Shown: positions 54,701 to 63,922, numbered from the stretch's first letter. The stretch is 64,000 nt of DNA from Micrococcales bacterium (GCA_009785115.1 WQWY01000003.1:1-64000); one strand, 5' to 3'. The notes: generated by a model from the sequence alone, not told the origin. Numbers and translations are program-made.

Positions 54701-55489
54701 CGCGCCCCACAGCATGATGTAGCCCGCGTTCCACCAGTCGGCCGACTCGGGCACGTCCGTCTGGTCGCCCCACACCTGCGGCGAGGCGGGCGGCAGGTCG
54801 CAGTACCAGTCGTAGAAGCTGAGCAGCGTCCCGCCGACGAGCGAGTGGAACCGCGTCCCGGCCGCGAACGACACCATCGACATGGCGGGGATGGGCGAGA
54901 AGCCGACGCAGCGGTCGGGCCCGTACGTCTTGATGGTGTAGACGTACGCGGCGGCCTGGATCTCCTGCGCCTCGTCCCACGTCGCCCTGACGAACCCTCC
55001 CTTGCCCCGCGCCTGCTTGTAGGTGCGGGCCGTCGCCTCGTCCTCGACGATCGCGCCCCAGGCGTCGACAGGATCGAGACCCACGGCCCGCCCGGCCCGG
55101 TACGCCTCGAGCAGGACGCCGCGCACGTACGGGTAGCGCACCCGGGCCGGCGAGTACTCGTACCAGGAGAACGACGCCCCGCGCGGGCACCCTCGCGGCT
55201 CGTACTCGGGGCTGTCGTCCCCGACCGTGGGGTAGTCGGTGTTCTGGTGCTCCCAGGTGATGAGACCGTCCTTGACGAACACGTTCCACGAGCACGAGCC
55301 GGTGCAGTTGACCCCGTGGGTGGTGGTCACGACGCGGTCGTGAGCGTAGCGGTCGCGGTAGAACCGCTCCCAGGCGTCAGAACCCGGGCGGACGGTGGTG
55401 CGACCGTCCGGGGCGATCTGCTCGCCGGTGAGCAGCTCGCGCCCCCGGAGCAGGGCACCGACGAGGGGAGAGACACGGGTCGCGGGCAT
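51791..55489 (-). CDS. narG: Respiratory nitrate reductase alpha subunit
   Basis: A 1232-residue molybdopterin oxidoreductase that reduces nitrate to nitrite on the cytoplasmic face. Near the N-terminus TTHGVNCTGSCSWNVFVKDG gives the His-plus-three-Cys ligands of the FS0 cluster, and NTDYP follows as in NarG proteins. Residues such as YEPRGCPRGASFSWY and the C-terminal MPTGTVFMYHAKDRNVNVPLTERDG (cofactor binding) are conserved. It begins 12 bp after the narK stop. Confidence 0.97.
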
Positions 55490-55501
55490 GGCAGGACCTC
55501 C

Positions 55502-56827
55502 TCAGCCCTTGGCCTCGGCCTTGGGCCGGGCGTAGCAGTACCAGGTCAGAGCGGCGCAACCGAGCGCGTAGACCATGACGAACGTGAAGACGGAGGACTT
55601 GGAGAACTGCTCGAAGGCCACCCCGAAGAGGAACGGGCCGAAGGCCGCGATGGCCGCGGTCCAGCCGATGACGCCGCCCGCCTGACGGGCAGGGAAGATC
55701 ATCGGCATCTGCTTGAACGTCGAGGCGTTGCCGATGCCGGAGAAGAAGAAGATGAAGAACATGCCGAGCAGGAACAGGCCCATGTTCACCAGGTCCTTCT
55801 CGCCGCTCACGTCGTCACGCAGGGCGAGGATGACGGGGATCGTCGAGGCCGCGATGCCGAACGCCGCGAAGAGGGTCCACACACCACCGCCGAAGCGGTC
55901 GCAGAGCGGGCCCCAGACGACCCGCGAGACCGAGCCGATGAGCGCGCCGAGGAAGGCGATGGTCGTGCCGCCGAGCCAGGCGACCGTCGGCACCACGTCG
56001 AACAGGTCCTTCAGCACGTTGCCGAACTGCCCCGCCAGGCCGGAGAAGATGCCGAACGTGAGGATGTACAACAACGTCATGAACCAGGTGTGCTTGTTGC
56101 CGAAGATGTCGATCTGCTGACGGAAGTTCGCCTTGATCGGGACGGACTTGAGCACGATCGCCGCGAGGATCAGCGCGATGACCAGCAGCGGGATGATGAC
56201 GGCCGGGGCGGTCTGCATCCAGACCGTGACCTCGACCTCTCTCCTCATGTACGTGACCGAGCCGCCGAACACGGCGAAGGTGACGAGAATCGGGGTGACC
56301 AGCTGGACCACGGAGACACCGAAGTTGCCGATGCCGGCCTGGAGGGCGAGCGCGACACCCTGCTTCCTCTTGGGGAAGAAGTAGGAGGTGGACGGCATGT
56401 ACCCGGAGAAGACGCCGCCGCCGATACCGGTGAGGAACGCGAGCACCATCATGCCCGCGAACGGCGGCTCCGGGAGCGTGAGGATCCACGCCCACCCGAG
56501 CATCGGGAACATCAGCGCGACGGTCGACCAGATGACCATCCTGCGTGTGCCCAGGATCGGTGGCAGGAACATCCACAGCAGGCGCAGAGAGCCGCCGGCC
56601 AGACCTGGCATGGCGGCCAGCCAGTAGGCCTGGGACTGGGTGATGATCTCGGCGCCTGTGAGCATGGGGGCCAGGGCCGAGACCATGAACCACACCATGA
56701 AGCCGAGCATGAGAGAGAACGTGGTGGTCCACAGCGTGCGCCAGGCGAGCGAGCTCTGCCAGGTGTCGGGGTCCTCCGGGTTCCACTCGGCGAGCATTCG
56801 GGGCGACGTGCTGACAGCTGAGGTCAT
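55502..56827 (-). CDS. narK: Nitrate/nitrite transporter of the MFS NarK family
   Basis: A 441-residue 12-helix transporter of the nitrate/nitrite porter family. The nitrate-signature regions read GGGVFSGYMPSTSYFFPKRKQGVALALQAGIGNFG and, in the second half, FFSGIGNASTFKQMPMIFP. It supplies nitrate and removes nitrite for narGHJI, encoded just downstream. ATG 56827 is favoured (GAGAAG upstream); ATG 56845 lies inside the operator-like palindrome. It has its own promoter in the moeB end. Confidence 0.9.
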   Translation of the reverse strand: MTSAVSTSPRMLAEWNPEDPDTWQSSLAWRTLWTTTFSLMLGFMVWFMVSALAPMLTGAEIITQSQAYWLAAMPGLAGGSLRLLWMFLPPILGTRRMVIWSTVALMFPMLGWAWILTLPEPPFAGMMVLAFLTGIGGGVFSGYMPSTSYFFPKRKQGVALALQAGIGNFGVSVVQLVTPILVTFAVFGGSVTYMRREVEVTVWMQTAPAVIIPLLVIALILAAIVLKSVPIKANFRQQIDIFGNKHTWFMTLLYILTFGIFSGLAGQFGNVLKDLFDVVPTVAWLGGTTIAFLGALIGSVSRVVWGPLCDRFGGGVWTLFAAFGIAASTIPVILALRDDVSGEKDLVNMGLFLLGMFFIFFFSGIGNASTFKQMPMIFPARQAGGVIGWTAAIAAFGPFLFGVAFEQFSKSSVFTFVMVYALGCAALTWYCYARPKAEAKG

Positions 56828-56844
56828 GGCTCTTCTCATCTTCA

Positions 56845-56898
56845 TCGTTGAAACGAGCGAGGTGGTGACAACCTAGGAGAGGCGTGAGCCGGTGTCAA
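56845..56898 (-). promoter_or_regulatory. narK promoter with downstream palindromic operator
   Basis: On the minus strand, -35 TTGACA (56893-56898), a 17-bp spacer, -10 TAGGTT (56870-56875, overlapping the moeB stop), 13 bp, then the palindrome TCGTTTCAACGA (56845-56856). The same arrangement with the same spacings precedes the other narK-type gene. Confidence 0.8.
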
Positions 56899-57655
56899 GG
56901 GTCTGATCGCAGGCAGCGCACGCTGGATCGCCGGCGAGATCGACGACGACGCAGTCGCCGGTCAGGAGGTCCACGTTGCTCAGGCGTCCGACGAGAGGAC
57001 GCCCCGCCCCGGTCAGGACCTTGATCGCCTCTGAGGCCGCCGTCGCGCCGAGCATGCCGCAGACGGGACCGAAGATGCCCGCCGCTGACGCTGGCTCAGG
57101 CGCGGGCTGGGCGTGCTGCGGCCCGAGCAGGCACTCGAAGCACGGCGAGCCGGGCAGCACGGTCGAGCAGCGCCCCGAGTACCGGCCGACGGCGGCCCAC
57201 ACGTACGGCACCCGCGCACCCACGCACGCCCGGTTGAGCGCGTAGCGGGTCGGCAGGTTGTCCGAGCAGTCCAGCACCAGGTCAGAGCCCTGCACCAACG
57301 CCGCCAGGCCCTCGGGGGGCACGTCACGGACGACCGCCGTCACGGCCACGTCCGGGTTGAGACGGCGGACGAAGGCCGCGGCCAGCACGGCCTTGGGCCC
57401 GCCGACCTCCTGGTCCGCGTAGATCACCTGCCGGTGCAGGTTGGTGCGATCGAGCCCGTCGCCGTCCACGACGACCAGGTGTCCGACACCCGCTCCGGCG
57501 AGATAGGCCAGCACCGGAGAACCCAGGCCGCCCGCACCCAGCACCAGCACACGAGCGCGACGCAGACGCCCCTGCCCCCCGGGGCCGAAGCCCGGCAGGG
57601 CCGCCTGGCGGTCGTATCGAGAGCCCGTCACGACCCTCCCGCCCGGTGCCACCAT
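56873..57655 (-). CDS. moeB: MoeB/ThiF-type sulfur-carrier adenylyltransferase
   Basis: A protein of about 260 residues. The nucleotide loop is VLGAGGLGSPVLAYLAGAGVGHLVVVDGDGLDRTNLHRQVIY, catalytic Asp follows in LVLDCSDNLPTRYALN, and two zinc CxxC pairs are CFECLLG and CAACDQ. It adenylates the MoaD C-terminus. Starts at TTG 57664, ATG 57655 and GTG 57628 are possible; the last has GGAGG nearby. It lacks the rhodanese domain of longer homologues. It is first in the nar-moa run. Confidence 0.85.
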   Translation of the reverse strand: MVAPGGRVVTGSRYDRQAALPGFGPGGQGRLRRARVLVLGAGGLGSPVLAYLAGAGVGHLVVVDGDGLDRTNLHRQVIYADQEVGGPKAVLAAAFVRRLNPDVAVTAVVRDVPPEGLAALVQGSDLVLDCSDNLPTRYALNRACVGARVPYVWAAVGRYSGRCSTVLPGSPCFECLLGPQHAQPAPEPASAAGIFGPVCGMLGATAASEAIKVLTGAGRPLVGRLSNVDLLTGDCVVVDLAGDPACAACDQTLDTGSRLS

Positions 57656-57681
57656 CGCATCCAATTGAGACTAGCACCGAA

Positions 57682-57693
57682 TCGTTTTAATGA
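57682..57693. promoter_or_regulatory. Degenerate copy of the nar palindrome before moeB
   Basis: TCGTTTTAATGA differs from TCGTTTCAACGA at two positions and lies 27-38 bp before the moeB start codon. It has no matching -35/-10 pair at the narK spacing, so it is only suggestive. Confidence 0.3.
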
Positions 57694-57831
57694 GAGTCGA
57701 GTTCGCAGGCGAGAGGTCGCCACCCCCTGTCGGCGGACAGCGCGCAGATCAGCGTAGGCCCATGGTCCCGATCTCGATCGACGCGACCGAGGAAGCCTGG
57801 CGGTGCGAGCATGGTCGACGGCGCACGCCCC

Positions 57832-57885
57832 TTGACACCCGGGTGGACGGCTCCTACGTTACGACCATTCTGTTCGTTTCAACGA
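57832..57885 (+). promoter_or_regulatory. Promoter and operator of the second narK-type gene
   Basis: TTGACA (57832-57837), a 17-bp spacer, TACGTT (57855-57860), 13 bp, then TCGTTTCAACGA (57874-57885). The palindrome would fall just past the transcription start, a typical repressor position. The start codon is 172 bp further on. Confidence 0.8.
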
Positions 57886-58057
57886 CAGAAAGTGAAGAAA
57901 GCGCCAGGCGGCACCACGCCTGCCGACCCGTCTCGCGAGACAGCGACCGGCCCCCTCGGCGGTCGATGGCGACCGCGACACCGGTGACGACAGGTGAGGA
58001 GGCGCCGTCGTGGCGTCCGGCGACGAGGCCGGACGCTGTGCATGGAGAGGCGAGGAC

Positions 58058-59656
58058 ATGAGCGACACCCCCGGGACGAGCAGCAGCTCCGGCGCCCACG
58101 ACCGGTCGACCGGCCTGACCTTCAGCAAGGGGCGCTGGATCGACGGGTGGGACCCCGAGGACACGGTCCAGTGGGAACGGGGCGGGCAGAAGATCGCGCG
58201 CCGGAACCTCGGTTTCTCGATCTACGCCGAGTTCCTCGGGTTCGTGGTGTGGCAGCTGTGGAGCGTCGTCGTCGTCTTCCTGCCCAGGTACGGCTTCGAC
58301 TTCGACACCAACCAGGTGTTCTGGCTGATCTCGCTGCCGCTGCTGGTCGGCGCGACGCTGCGCTTCCCCTACACCTTCATGGTCGCCAAGATCGGCGGTC
58401 GGAACTGGACGATCGTCTCGGCGGCCCTGCTGCTGATCCCGACGATCGCCATGACCTTCGCCATCTCCAACCATCCTGTCGACGGCGAGGGCGGGACGCC
58501 GTACGGCGTCATGCTGCTCGTCGCGGCGCTGGGCGGCTTCGGTGGTGGGAACTTCGCCAGCTCGATGGCCAACATCACCTTCTTCTACCCGCAGCGGATG
58601 AAGGGGTGGGCGCTGGGCCTGAACGCGGCCGGCGGCAACATCGGCGCGGCCGTCGCGCAGTTCACCGTCCCGATCCTCGTCATGGTGACCGCCACCGCCG
58701 TCTTCATCAACGCCGCGGGCGAGGAGGTACGGACTCCCAACCTGCCGATCGCGGGGTGGTTCTGGATCCCGTTCATCATCGCGGCCATGGCCGGCGCGAT
58801 CTGGGGCATGCACAACCTGCGCAGCGCCAAGACCGACTTCGGTGGCTACAAGGCGGCTCTGAAAGACCCCCACCTGTGGTGGCTGTCGTTCCTGTACATC
58901 GGCACGTTCGGCTCGTTCATCGGCCTGGCTGGGGCGTTCCCGAAGCTCGTGGCGGACCAGTTCCCCTCCTTCTCGGTCATCCAGATCGGTGCCGCCGCCG
59001 TCACCCTGGCCTTCCTCGGCCCGCTCGTCGGGTCGCTGATCCGGCCGTACGGGGGCAAGCTCGCGGACAGGTACGGAGGCGCCTACATCACGGTCATCGC
59101 CTTCGTCGTCATGATCGGCGCGGTGCTCGCCGCCATCCAGGTGCTGTCAGCCTCTCGGGACGCGATGCTGCGGCGCGCTCAAGAGGCAGCCGCCTCCGGC
59201 ACGAGCATCGAGGAGATCGAGGCGATCGCGGCACCCAGCCACTACTTCTGGCTGTTCCTGGCGTGCTTCCTGGTGCTGTTCATCGCCACCGGGACCGGGA
59301 ACGGGTCGATGTACAAGATGATCCCCACGGTGTTCTCCTTCCGGGGCGGCGCCAAGGACGCCCAGAGGGAGTCCGCCGGGATCTCCACCGAGCGCAAGAT
59401 CGCCGCCTCGCTGGGCATCGTGTCGGCCATCGGCGCCTACGGCGGCTTCATGGTCCCGCAGGTGTTCAACCGAGCCCTGTCGATGACCAGCGACAACGCG
59501 ACAGCGCTCGACGTCGGCGACGGAGCCGTCAGCACGGCGGTCGTCGACGGCTACCAGCTCGGCCTGTGGTGGCTGCTCGCCGCGTACGTCGTGTTCCTGA
59601 TCACCCTCGTCGCGCTCTACGTGGCGCCGTACGTCCGCCGAGGCATACGCATCTGA
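58058..59656 (+). CDS. Second nitrate/nitrite transporter (NarK family)
   Basis: A 532-residue MFS protein, longer than the 441-residue NarK because of an N-terminal extension and a loop of about 40 residues. It has FGGGNFASSMANITFFYPQRMKGWALGLNAAGGNIGAAVAQF, the strict nitrate-porter signature, and a second copy in FIATGTGNGSMYKMIPTVF. It differs enough from the first NarK to belong to another subclass, perhaps symport versus antiport. ATG 58058 has GAGG upstream; GTG 58010 would be longer. Confidence 0.9.
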   Translation: MSDTPGTSSSSGAHDRSTGLTFSKGRWIDGWDPEDTVQWERGGQKIARRNLGFSIYAEFLGFVVWQLWSVVVVFLPRYGFDFDTNQVFWLISLPLLVGATLRFPYTFMVAKIGGRNWTIVSAALLLIPTIAMTFAISNHPVDGEGGTPYGVMLLVAALGGFGGGNFASSMANITFFYPQRMKGWALGLNAAGGNIGAAVAQFTVPILVMVTATAVFINAAGEEVRTPNLPIAGWFWIPFIIAAMAGAIWGMHNLRSAKTDFGGYKAALKDPHLWWLSFLYIGTFGSFIGLAGAFPKLVADQFPSFSVIQIGAAAVTLAFLGPLVGSLIRPYGGKLADRYGGAYITVIAFVVMIGAVLAAIQVLSASRDAMLRRAQEAAASGTSIEEIEAIAAPSHYFWLFLACFLVLFIATGTGNGSMYKMIPTVFSFRGGAKDAQRESAGISTERKIAASLGIVSAIGAYGGFMVPQVFNRALSMTSDNATALDVGDGAVSTAVVDGYQLGLWWLLAAYVVFLITLVALYVAPYVRRGIRI

Positions 59657-59664
59657 GACGAGAG

Positions 59665-59732
59665 AGGGCGTCGTGTCCCGTGGCCCCGTGCGCGAGCGAG
59701 GAGCGCACGGGGTCCACGAGGCACGACGCCCT
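59665..59732. terminator. Long bidirectional hairpin
   Basis: AGGGCGTCGTG (59665-59675) pairs with CACGACGCCCT (59722-59732). An inner stem CCCCGTGCGC (59684-59693) pairs with GCGCACGGGG (59703-59712) around a 9-nt loop, with partial pairing between. It separates the second narK-type gene from convergent modC. Confidence 0.8.
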
Positions 59733-59870
59733 CGGCGAGCCTCGCGAGGTCGGCCACCTGGGTGGGGAGGAGACGCTGACGACCGGCGCGAGGTCGAGAC
59801 GTCAGCGGGCGGGGAGCACCAGGGCCGACCGACAGGCGGCGCGCACGAGCGGCCCGCGCCGTGCCAGACC

Positions 59871-61007
59871 TCAGGAGATGCGCCCCAGGCGCAGCTTTGC
59901 CGGATCGATGCGGACATCGACGAGGGCGCCGGGAGCCAACCAGGGCTTGACGGCCCAGCGAGCCGTGAGGAACAGACGAGCCCCGTCCACGAAGGTCACG
60001 GCCACCCCGGCGGGCGCCGCGGTCACCGACCCGACCTCGGCAGAGCCCCCGGGAGCGAGCGCGACGGCGTCCGGCGGGACGAAGACCCTGGCCGGGCCCG
60101 GTGCGGCGTCCACGGGGACGCTCCAGCCGCCCGGGGCGAGGTACCGGCCGTCGACCACCTGCCCGTCGAGGACGCCGATGCCCCCCACCGTCGCGGCGAA
60201 GGCCGAGCGAGGCTCGCTCAGGACTCTCGGCGTCGAGCCTCGGTCCGTGACCTGCCCGGCCTCGAGGACGACCGTCTGCCCGGCCAGCGCGGCCACGTCG
60301 AGGATGTCGTGGCTGACGACCAGGCACGTGGTCCCGCGCTCCGCGAGCAGGTCCAGCGTGGCGCCGCGCAGCCGGGCGGCGGCGGCGACGTCCAGCGACG
60401 CGAACGGCTCGTCGAGCAGCAGCAGCGACGGCTCGACGGCGAGCGCGCGAGCCAGGGCGACCCGCTGCCTCTGACCGCCGGAGAGGGCAGCCCCGGGCTC
60501 GTCGGCCAACGTCCCGAGCTCCAGCCGCTCGAGGAGCTCGATCGCGCGCCTGGTCGCTTCCGTCCTGGTCATACCGTGCGCACGCGGCCCGTACTCGACG
60601 TTGCGTCTCACGCTCAGGTGGGGGAAGACGAGCGGGTCCTGACCGAGCATCACGACGCCTCGACGGTGCGGCGGGACCCCCGGACGTCTGCCGTCGTCGA
60701 GGACGCGCCCGGCGAGCACGACCCGCCCGCCGACGAGGCGCAGGTGCCCGGCGAGCGCGGCGAGGAGCGTGGACTTGCCCGCACCGTTCGGGCCGATCAC
60801 CGCCAGCCGGTCACCAGGCTCGAGCCTCACCGAGGCGTCCAGGGTGAAGGCGGAACGGCGGACGACCACGTGCGCGTCGAGACCCGGCCCAGGCAGGGCT
60901 GGTCCGGAGGGCACAGCTGGTCCGGAAGTCACAGCGAGCTCGAGCACAGAAGGCTCAGACACAACAAGCTCAGGCACAGCGGGCTCGCGCAGGGTTCGCT
61001 CACGCAT
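59871..61007 (-). CDS. modC: Molybdate ABC transporter ATP-binding protein
   Basis: A 378-residue ATPase: Walker A GPNGAGKST, Q-loop LGQDPLVFPHLSV, signature LSGGQRQRVALARALA, Walker B LLLLDEPFASLD. The C-terminal 110 residues contain the TOBE-like oxyanion domain of ModC. ATG 61007 overlaps modB by eight bases. The first 45 residues are encoded by simple tandem repeats (60898-60995), so a later start is possible. Confidence 0.88.
   Translation of the reverse strand: MRERTLREPAVPELVVSEPSVLELAVTSGPAVPSGPALPGPGLDAHVVVRRSAFTLDASVRLEPGDRLAVIGPNGAGKSTLLAALAGHLRLVGGRVVLAGRVLDDGRRPGVPPHRRGVVMLGQDPLVFPHLSVRRNVEYGPRAHGMTRTEATRRAIELLERLELGTLADEPGAALSGGQRQRVALARALAVEPSLLLLDEPFASLDVAAAARLRGATLDLLAERGTTCLVVSHDILDVAALAGQTVVLEAGQVTDRGSTPRVLSEPRSAFAATVGGIGVLDGQVVDGRYLAPGGWSVPVDAAPGPARVFVPPDAVALAPGGSAEVGSVTAAPAGVAVTFVDGARLFLTARWAVKPWLAPGALVDVRIDPAKLRLGRIS
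60898..60995 (-). repeat. Short tandem repeats in the 5' end of modC
   Basis: Two 18-bp units (60898-60915, 60916-60933) are followed by four imperfect 15-bp units (60936-60995) of the form nAGCTCnGnCACAn. They encode Val/Pro/Glu/Ser-rich residues ahead of the ATPase fold and look like an inserted or slipped linker. Confidence 0.6.
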
Positions 61008-61809
61008 GGCGCGCACCCGAGCGTCCGACGAGCCCGGAGGCCACCAGCAGCACCAGCGCGACGACGACGAGAAGCACCGACAGCGCCACCGCGACGTCCT
61101 GGCCCACGCCCGAGCCGTTGAAGGCCGTGTAGATCGCCAGCGGCATGGTCTGGGTGACCCCGGGCAGGTTGCCGGCGAACAGCGCGGTCGCGCCGAACTC
61201 ACCGAGCGCCCGCGCGAAGCACAGGACGGTGCCGGCGCGCAGCGCCGGGGCGAGCAGCGGCAACGTCACGGTGCGCAGGACGCGGGCGGGCCTGGCGCCC
61301 AGCGACGCGGCCGTGCGCTCGTAGGCCTGGCCCGAGGTGCGCAGCGCCCCTTCCGCGCTGACGATGAGGAACGGCAGCGCCACGAACGTCTGGGCGACGA
61401 CCACGGCCGGGGTCGTGAACGGCAGCGTGTGACCGGTGAGGTCGGCCAGAGGCTGGCCGAGCACGCCTCGCCGTCCGAGCAGCAGCAGCAGCGCCAGACC
61501 GCTCACCATGGGCGGCAGGACGAGCGGGACGAGCATGACGGCGCGCAGGATGTCGGCGAGGCGCCCGGTGGTCCGGGCCAGCACGAGCGCCGCCGGGACG
61601 CCGAGGAGCAGGCAGAGGGCCGTGGCGGCCAGGGCGGTGGTCATGGACAGGCCCAGGGCTGACAGCGCGGGCCCTGACGTGAGCAGGGCTGGCAGGTTCC
61701 CCCAGGGCGCCCGCGAGGCGAGCGCGAGCACGGGGGCGGCGACGACCAGCAGGCCGGCCGCCGCCAGCGGGAGCGCCCAGCGCGGCAGGCCGGGCGAGAG
61801 GGCGGTCAC
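61000..61809 (-). CDS. modB: Molybdate ABC transporter permease
   Basis: A 269-residue permease with about six helices and the inner-membrane component loop ERTAASLGARPARVLRTVTLPLLAPALRAG, then FARALGEFGATALFAGNLPGVTQTMPLAIYTAF, typical of ModB. It imports molybdate with ModA and ModC. GTG 61809 overlaps the modA stop by four bases. Confidence 0.92.
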   Translation of the reverse strand: MTALSPGLPRWALPLAAAGLLVVAAPVLALASRAPWGNLPALLTSGPALSALGLSMTTALAATALCLLLGVPAALVLARTTGRLADILRAVMLVPLVLPPMVSGLALLLLLGRRGVLGQPLADLTGHTLPFTTPAVVVAQTFVALPFLIVSAEGALRTSGQAYERTAASLGARPARVLRTVTLPLLAPALRAGTVLCFARALGEFGATALFAGNLPGVTQTMPLAIYTAFNGSGVGQDVAVALSVLLVVVALVLLVASGLVGRSGARHA

Positions 61810-62600
61810 CGGACCGTCTGGAAACCCGCGTCCCGGAGCACCTGCTGGCCCTGCTCAGAGGTGACGAACGCGATGAACCGCGCCGCGAGGTCGGCGTCGG
61901 CCGAGCCTCGGACCACGACGATCGGGTAGTCCGTGCGCGCGGCGGCCTGGACGGCCTGGTCGTCGGGCAGCGGGACGGCGGTCAACGCGCCCTGGGACGC
62001 GGCGACGTCGGTCTGGTAGACCATGCCGGCGTCAGCCTCTCCGAGAGAGAGCCTGGTCACCACCGCCTTGACGCTCTGCTCCTCGCTCACGGGGCTGACG
62101 GTGATCCCGGCGGCGTCGAAGACCCGTCGCGCCGCCGCACCGCAAGGCACCTCGGCCGCGCAGAGGACCGTCGTCACCCGCGGCTCGGTCAGGTCACCGA
62201 GCGTCTCGACCTTGCCGGGGTTGTCCACGGGCACGGCCGCGACGATCGCGTTGGCGGTGAGGACGACGGGGGTGGACCCGGCCAGCCCGGCCGCGACGAC
62301 CTTGTCCATGGTGGCCTGGTCCGCCGAGGCGAAGACGTCGGCGGGCGCACCTTCCTGGATCTGGCTGGCGAGCGTCGAGGAGCCGTCGAACGAGAAGGTG
62401 ACCGTCACACCGGGGTTCGCCTCCTCGAACATCGCGCCGAGATCGGCGAAGGGGCCGGCGAGGGACGCTGCCGCGAGCACGGTGAGGGTGCGCGCGGGGA
62501 CCGAGGGGCCTGACGACCCGCTGTGGGCGCAGCCGGACAGGACCGCGACAAGAACCGCGACCGTGACAGCAAGACGTCGAGGCTTCGTCCACGAGACCAC
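61806..62600 (-). CDS. modA: Molybdate-binding lipoprotein
   Basis: A 264-residue ABC binding protein with lipobox VLSGC and the ModA pattern LTVLAAASLAGPFADLGAMFEEANPGVTVTFSFDGSSTLASQIQEGAPADVFASADQATMDKV. It captures molybdate outside the cell. GTG 62600 has AAGGAAG upstream. It is divergent from moeA across an 81-bp gap. Confidence 0.94.
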   Translation of the reverse strand: MVSWTKPRRLAVTVAVLVAVLSGCAHSGSSGPSVPARTLTVLAAASLAGPFADLGAMFEEANPGVTVTFSFDGSSTLASQIQEGAPADVFASADQATMDKVVAAGLAGSTPVVLTANAIVAAVPVDNPGKVETLGDLTEPRVTTVLCAAEVPCGAAARRVFDAAGITVSPVSEEQSVKAVVTRLSLGEADAGMVYQTDVAASQGALTAVPLPDDQAVQAAARTDYPIVVVRGSADADLAARFIAFVTSEQGQQVLRDAGFQTVR

Positions 62601-62649
62601 GGTTCTTCCTTCCGGCGAGAGCGACGCTGCTCCTTCCGGACTGACGCTA

Positions 62650-62673
62650 CCATGAGAAACATGGTTCTAACGA
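62650..62673. promoter_or_regulatory. Palindromes in the modA-moeA divergent region
   Basis: CCATG-AGAAA-CATGG (62650-62664) is a perfect inverted repeat. TGGTTCTAACGA (62662-62673) resembles the narK palindrome (TCGTT-N2-AACGA with one mismatch). They sit between the modA and moeA starts. Confidence 0.4.
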
Positions 62674-62681
62674 GAAGAACT

Positions 62682-63887
62682 GTGAACAATCTGTCTCCAC
62701 GTCGTCGTCTCTCGGTCGACCAGCACGCCGCCACGGTTCTCGCCGCCCTGGGCGGTGCTCGGACGCCCGTCGAGACCGTCGCGCTGAGGTCGGCGCCGGG
62801 CCGCGTGCTGGCCACCGACCAGGCCGCGCTGCTGGCCGTCCCGCCGTTCACCAACGCGGCCATGGACGGCTACGCCTTCCGGGCCGTCGACGCACCAGGG
62901 GCTCTGCCGGTGTCCGGGGGCGTGCCCGCGGGAGTCGCGGCAGAGCCGCTGCGAGCCGGTACGGCGGTCCGGATCATGACCGGGGCGCCGGTGCCCGTCG
63001 GCGCCGACGCCGTCGTCCCGCTCGAGGACGTCACCGTGGACGGCGACAGCGTCTTCCTCGCGGCCCCGCCGCGACCGGGACAGCACGTCCGCGAGGCCGG
63101 TGAGGACGTGCGCCCGGGCGACCTGGTGCTGCGGCGCGGTACGCGGCTCTCCGCACGCCATCTGGCCTCCGCCACAGCGGTGGGCCTCACCGCGCTCCCG
63201 GTGGCTCGACGGCCACGGGTACGAGTGGTCGTCACCGGTGACGAGGTGACCTCACCCGGCGCACCGCTCGGCCCGGGCCAGGTCCCCGACTCGAACGGTC
63301 CGTACGTCAGCGGCGCGGTGACCCGCGCGGGCGGGGAGGTCGCGGGGCTGACCCGCTGCCCCGACGACGCCGAGGCCCTGGTCGAGGTGCTCGACCACGC
63401 CGACGCGGACCTGGTGGTGCTCACCGGCGGCGCCTCGGCCGGGGATCGTGACGTGGTCCGCGACGTGCTCGAGGCGCGCGGGTGCGAGCTCGTCCACGTG
63501 ATGATGCAGCCCGGCAAGCCGCAGGGCTGCGGCCTGTGGGACGGCACACCCGTCATCGCTCTGCCGGGGAACCCGGTGAGCGTCGTGGTGTCGTTCGCGA
63601 TGTTCGTCCGGCCCGCGATCGAGGCGCTGCTCGGCCAGACGCCGCGGCCACCCCGCTGGGGTGTGGCGGCTCGCGGGTGGCGCAGCCCTGCCGGGCGACG
63701 ACAGATCGTCCCCGTGACGCTCGAGGAGGCGGCCGACGGGCGACGCTACGTGCGGCCCGCGTCCGAGGGCGGCACGGGCTCGCACCTGATCGCCTCGCTC
63801 GCGGCGGCCGACGCTCTCGCGGTGGTGCCCGAGGAGCGGGACGAGGTGCTCGAAGGCGACCTGCTGCCCCTGCTCGACCTTCCCTGA
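62682..63887 (+). CDS. moeA: Molybdopterin molybdenumtransferase
   Basis: A protein of about 401 residues that inserts molybdenum into adenylated molybdopterin. It has PPFTNAAMDGYAFRA, APVPVGADAVVPLEDV, VVVTGDEVTSPGAPLGPGQVPDSNGPYV and GGASAGDRDVVRD, then PGNPVSVVVSFAMFV. GTG 62682 is chosen because GAGAAG precedes it and it begins near the usual distance from LSVDQHAA; ATG 62652 and 62661 are in frame. Confidence 0.9.
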   Translation: MNNLSPRRRLSVDQHAATVLAALGGARTPVETVALRSAPGRVLATDQAALLAVPPFTNAAMDGYAFRAVDAPGALPVSGGVPAGVAAEPLRAGTAVRIMTGAPVPVGADAVVPLEDVTVDGDSVFLAAPPRPGQHVREAGEDVRPGDLVLRRGTRLSARHLASATAVGLTALPVARRPRVRVVVTGDEVTSPGAPLGPGQVPDSNGPYVSGAVTRAGGEVAGLTRCPDDAEALVEVLDHADADLVVLTGGASAGDRDVVRDVLEARGCELVHVMMQPGKPQGCGLWDGTPVIALPGNPVSVVVSFAMFVRPAIEALLGQTPRPPRWGVAARGWRSPAGRRQIVPVTLEEAADGRRYVRPASEGGTGSHLIASLAAADALAVVPEERDEVLEGDLLPLLDLP

Positions 63888-63922
63888 GAAGGGGCGTGCG
63901 TGCCTGACGAGGCAGCGACGGG

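Noticed and set aside
51905..56821. A very long open frame on the plus strand opposite narG and narK
   Set aside because: It is the mirror of high-G+C coding sequence. Its translation is Arg/Gly/Val-rich low complexity, while narG and narK on the other strand match their families throughout.
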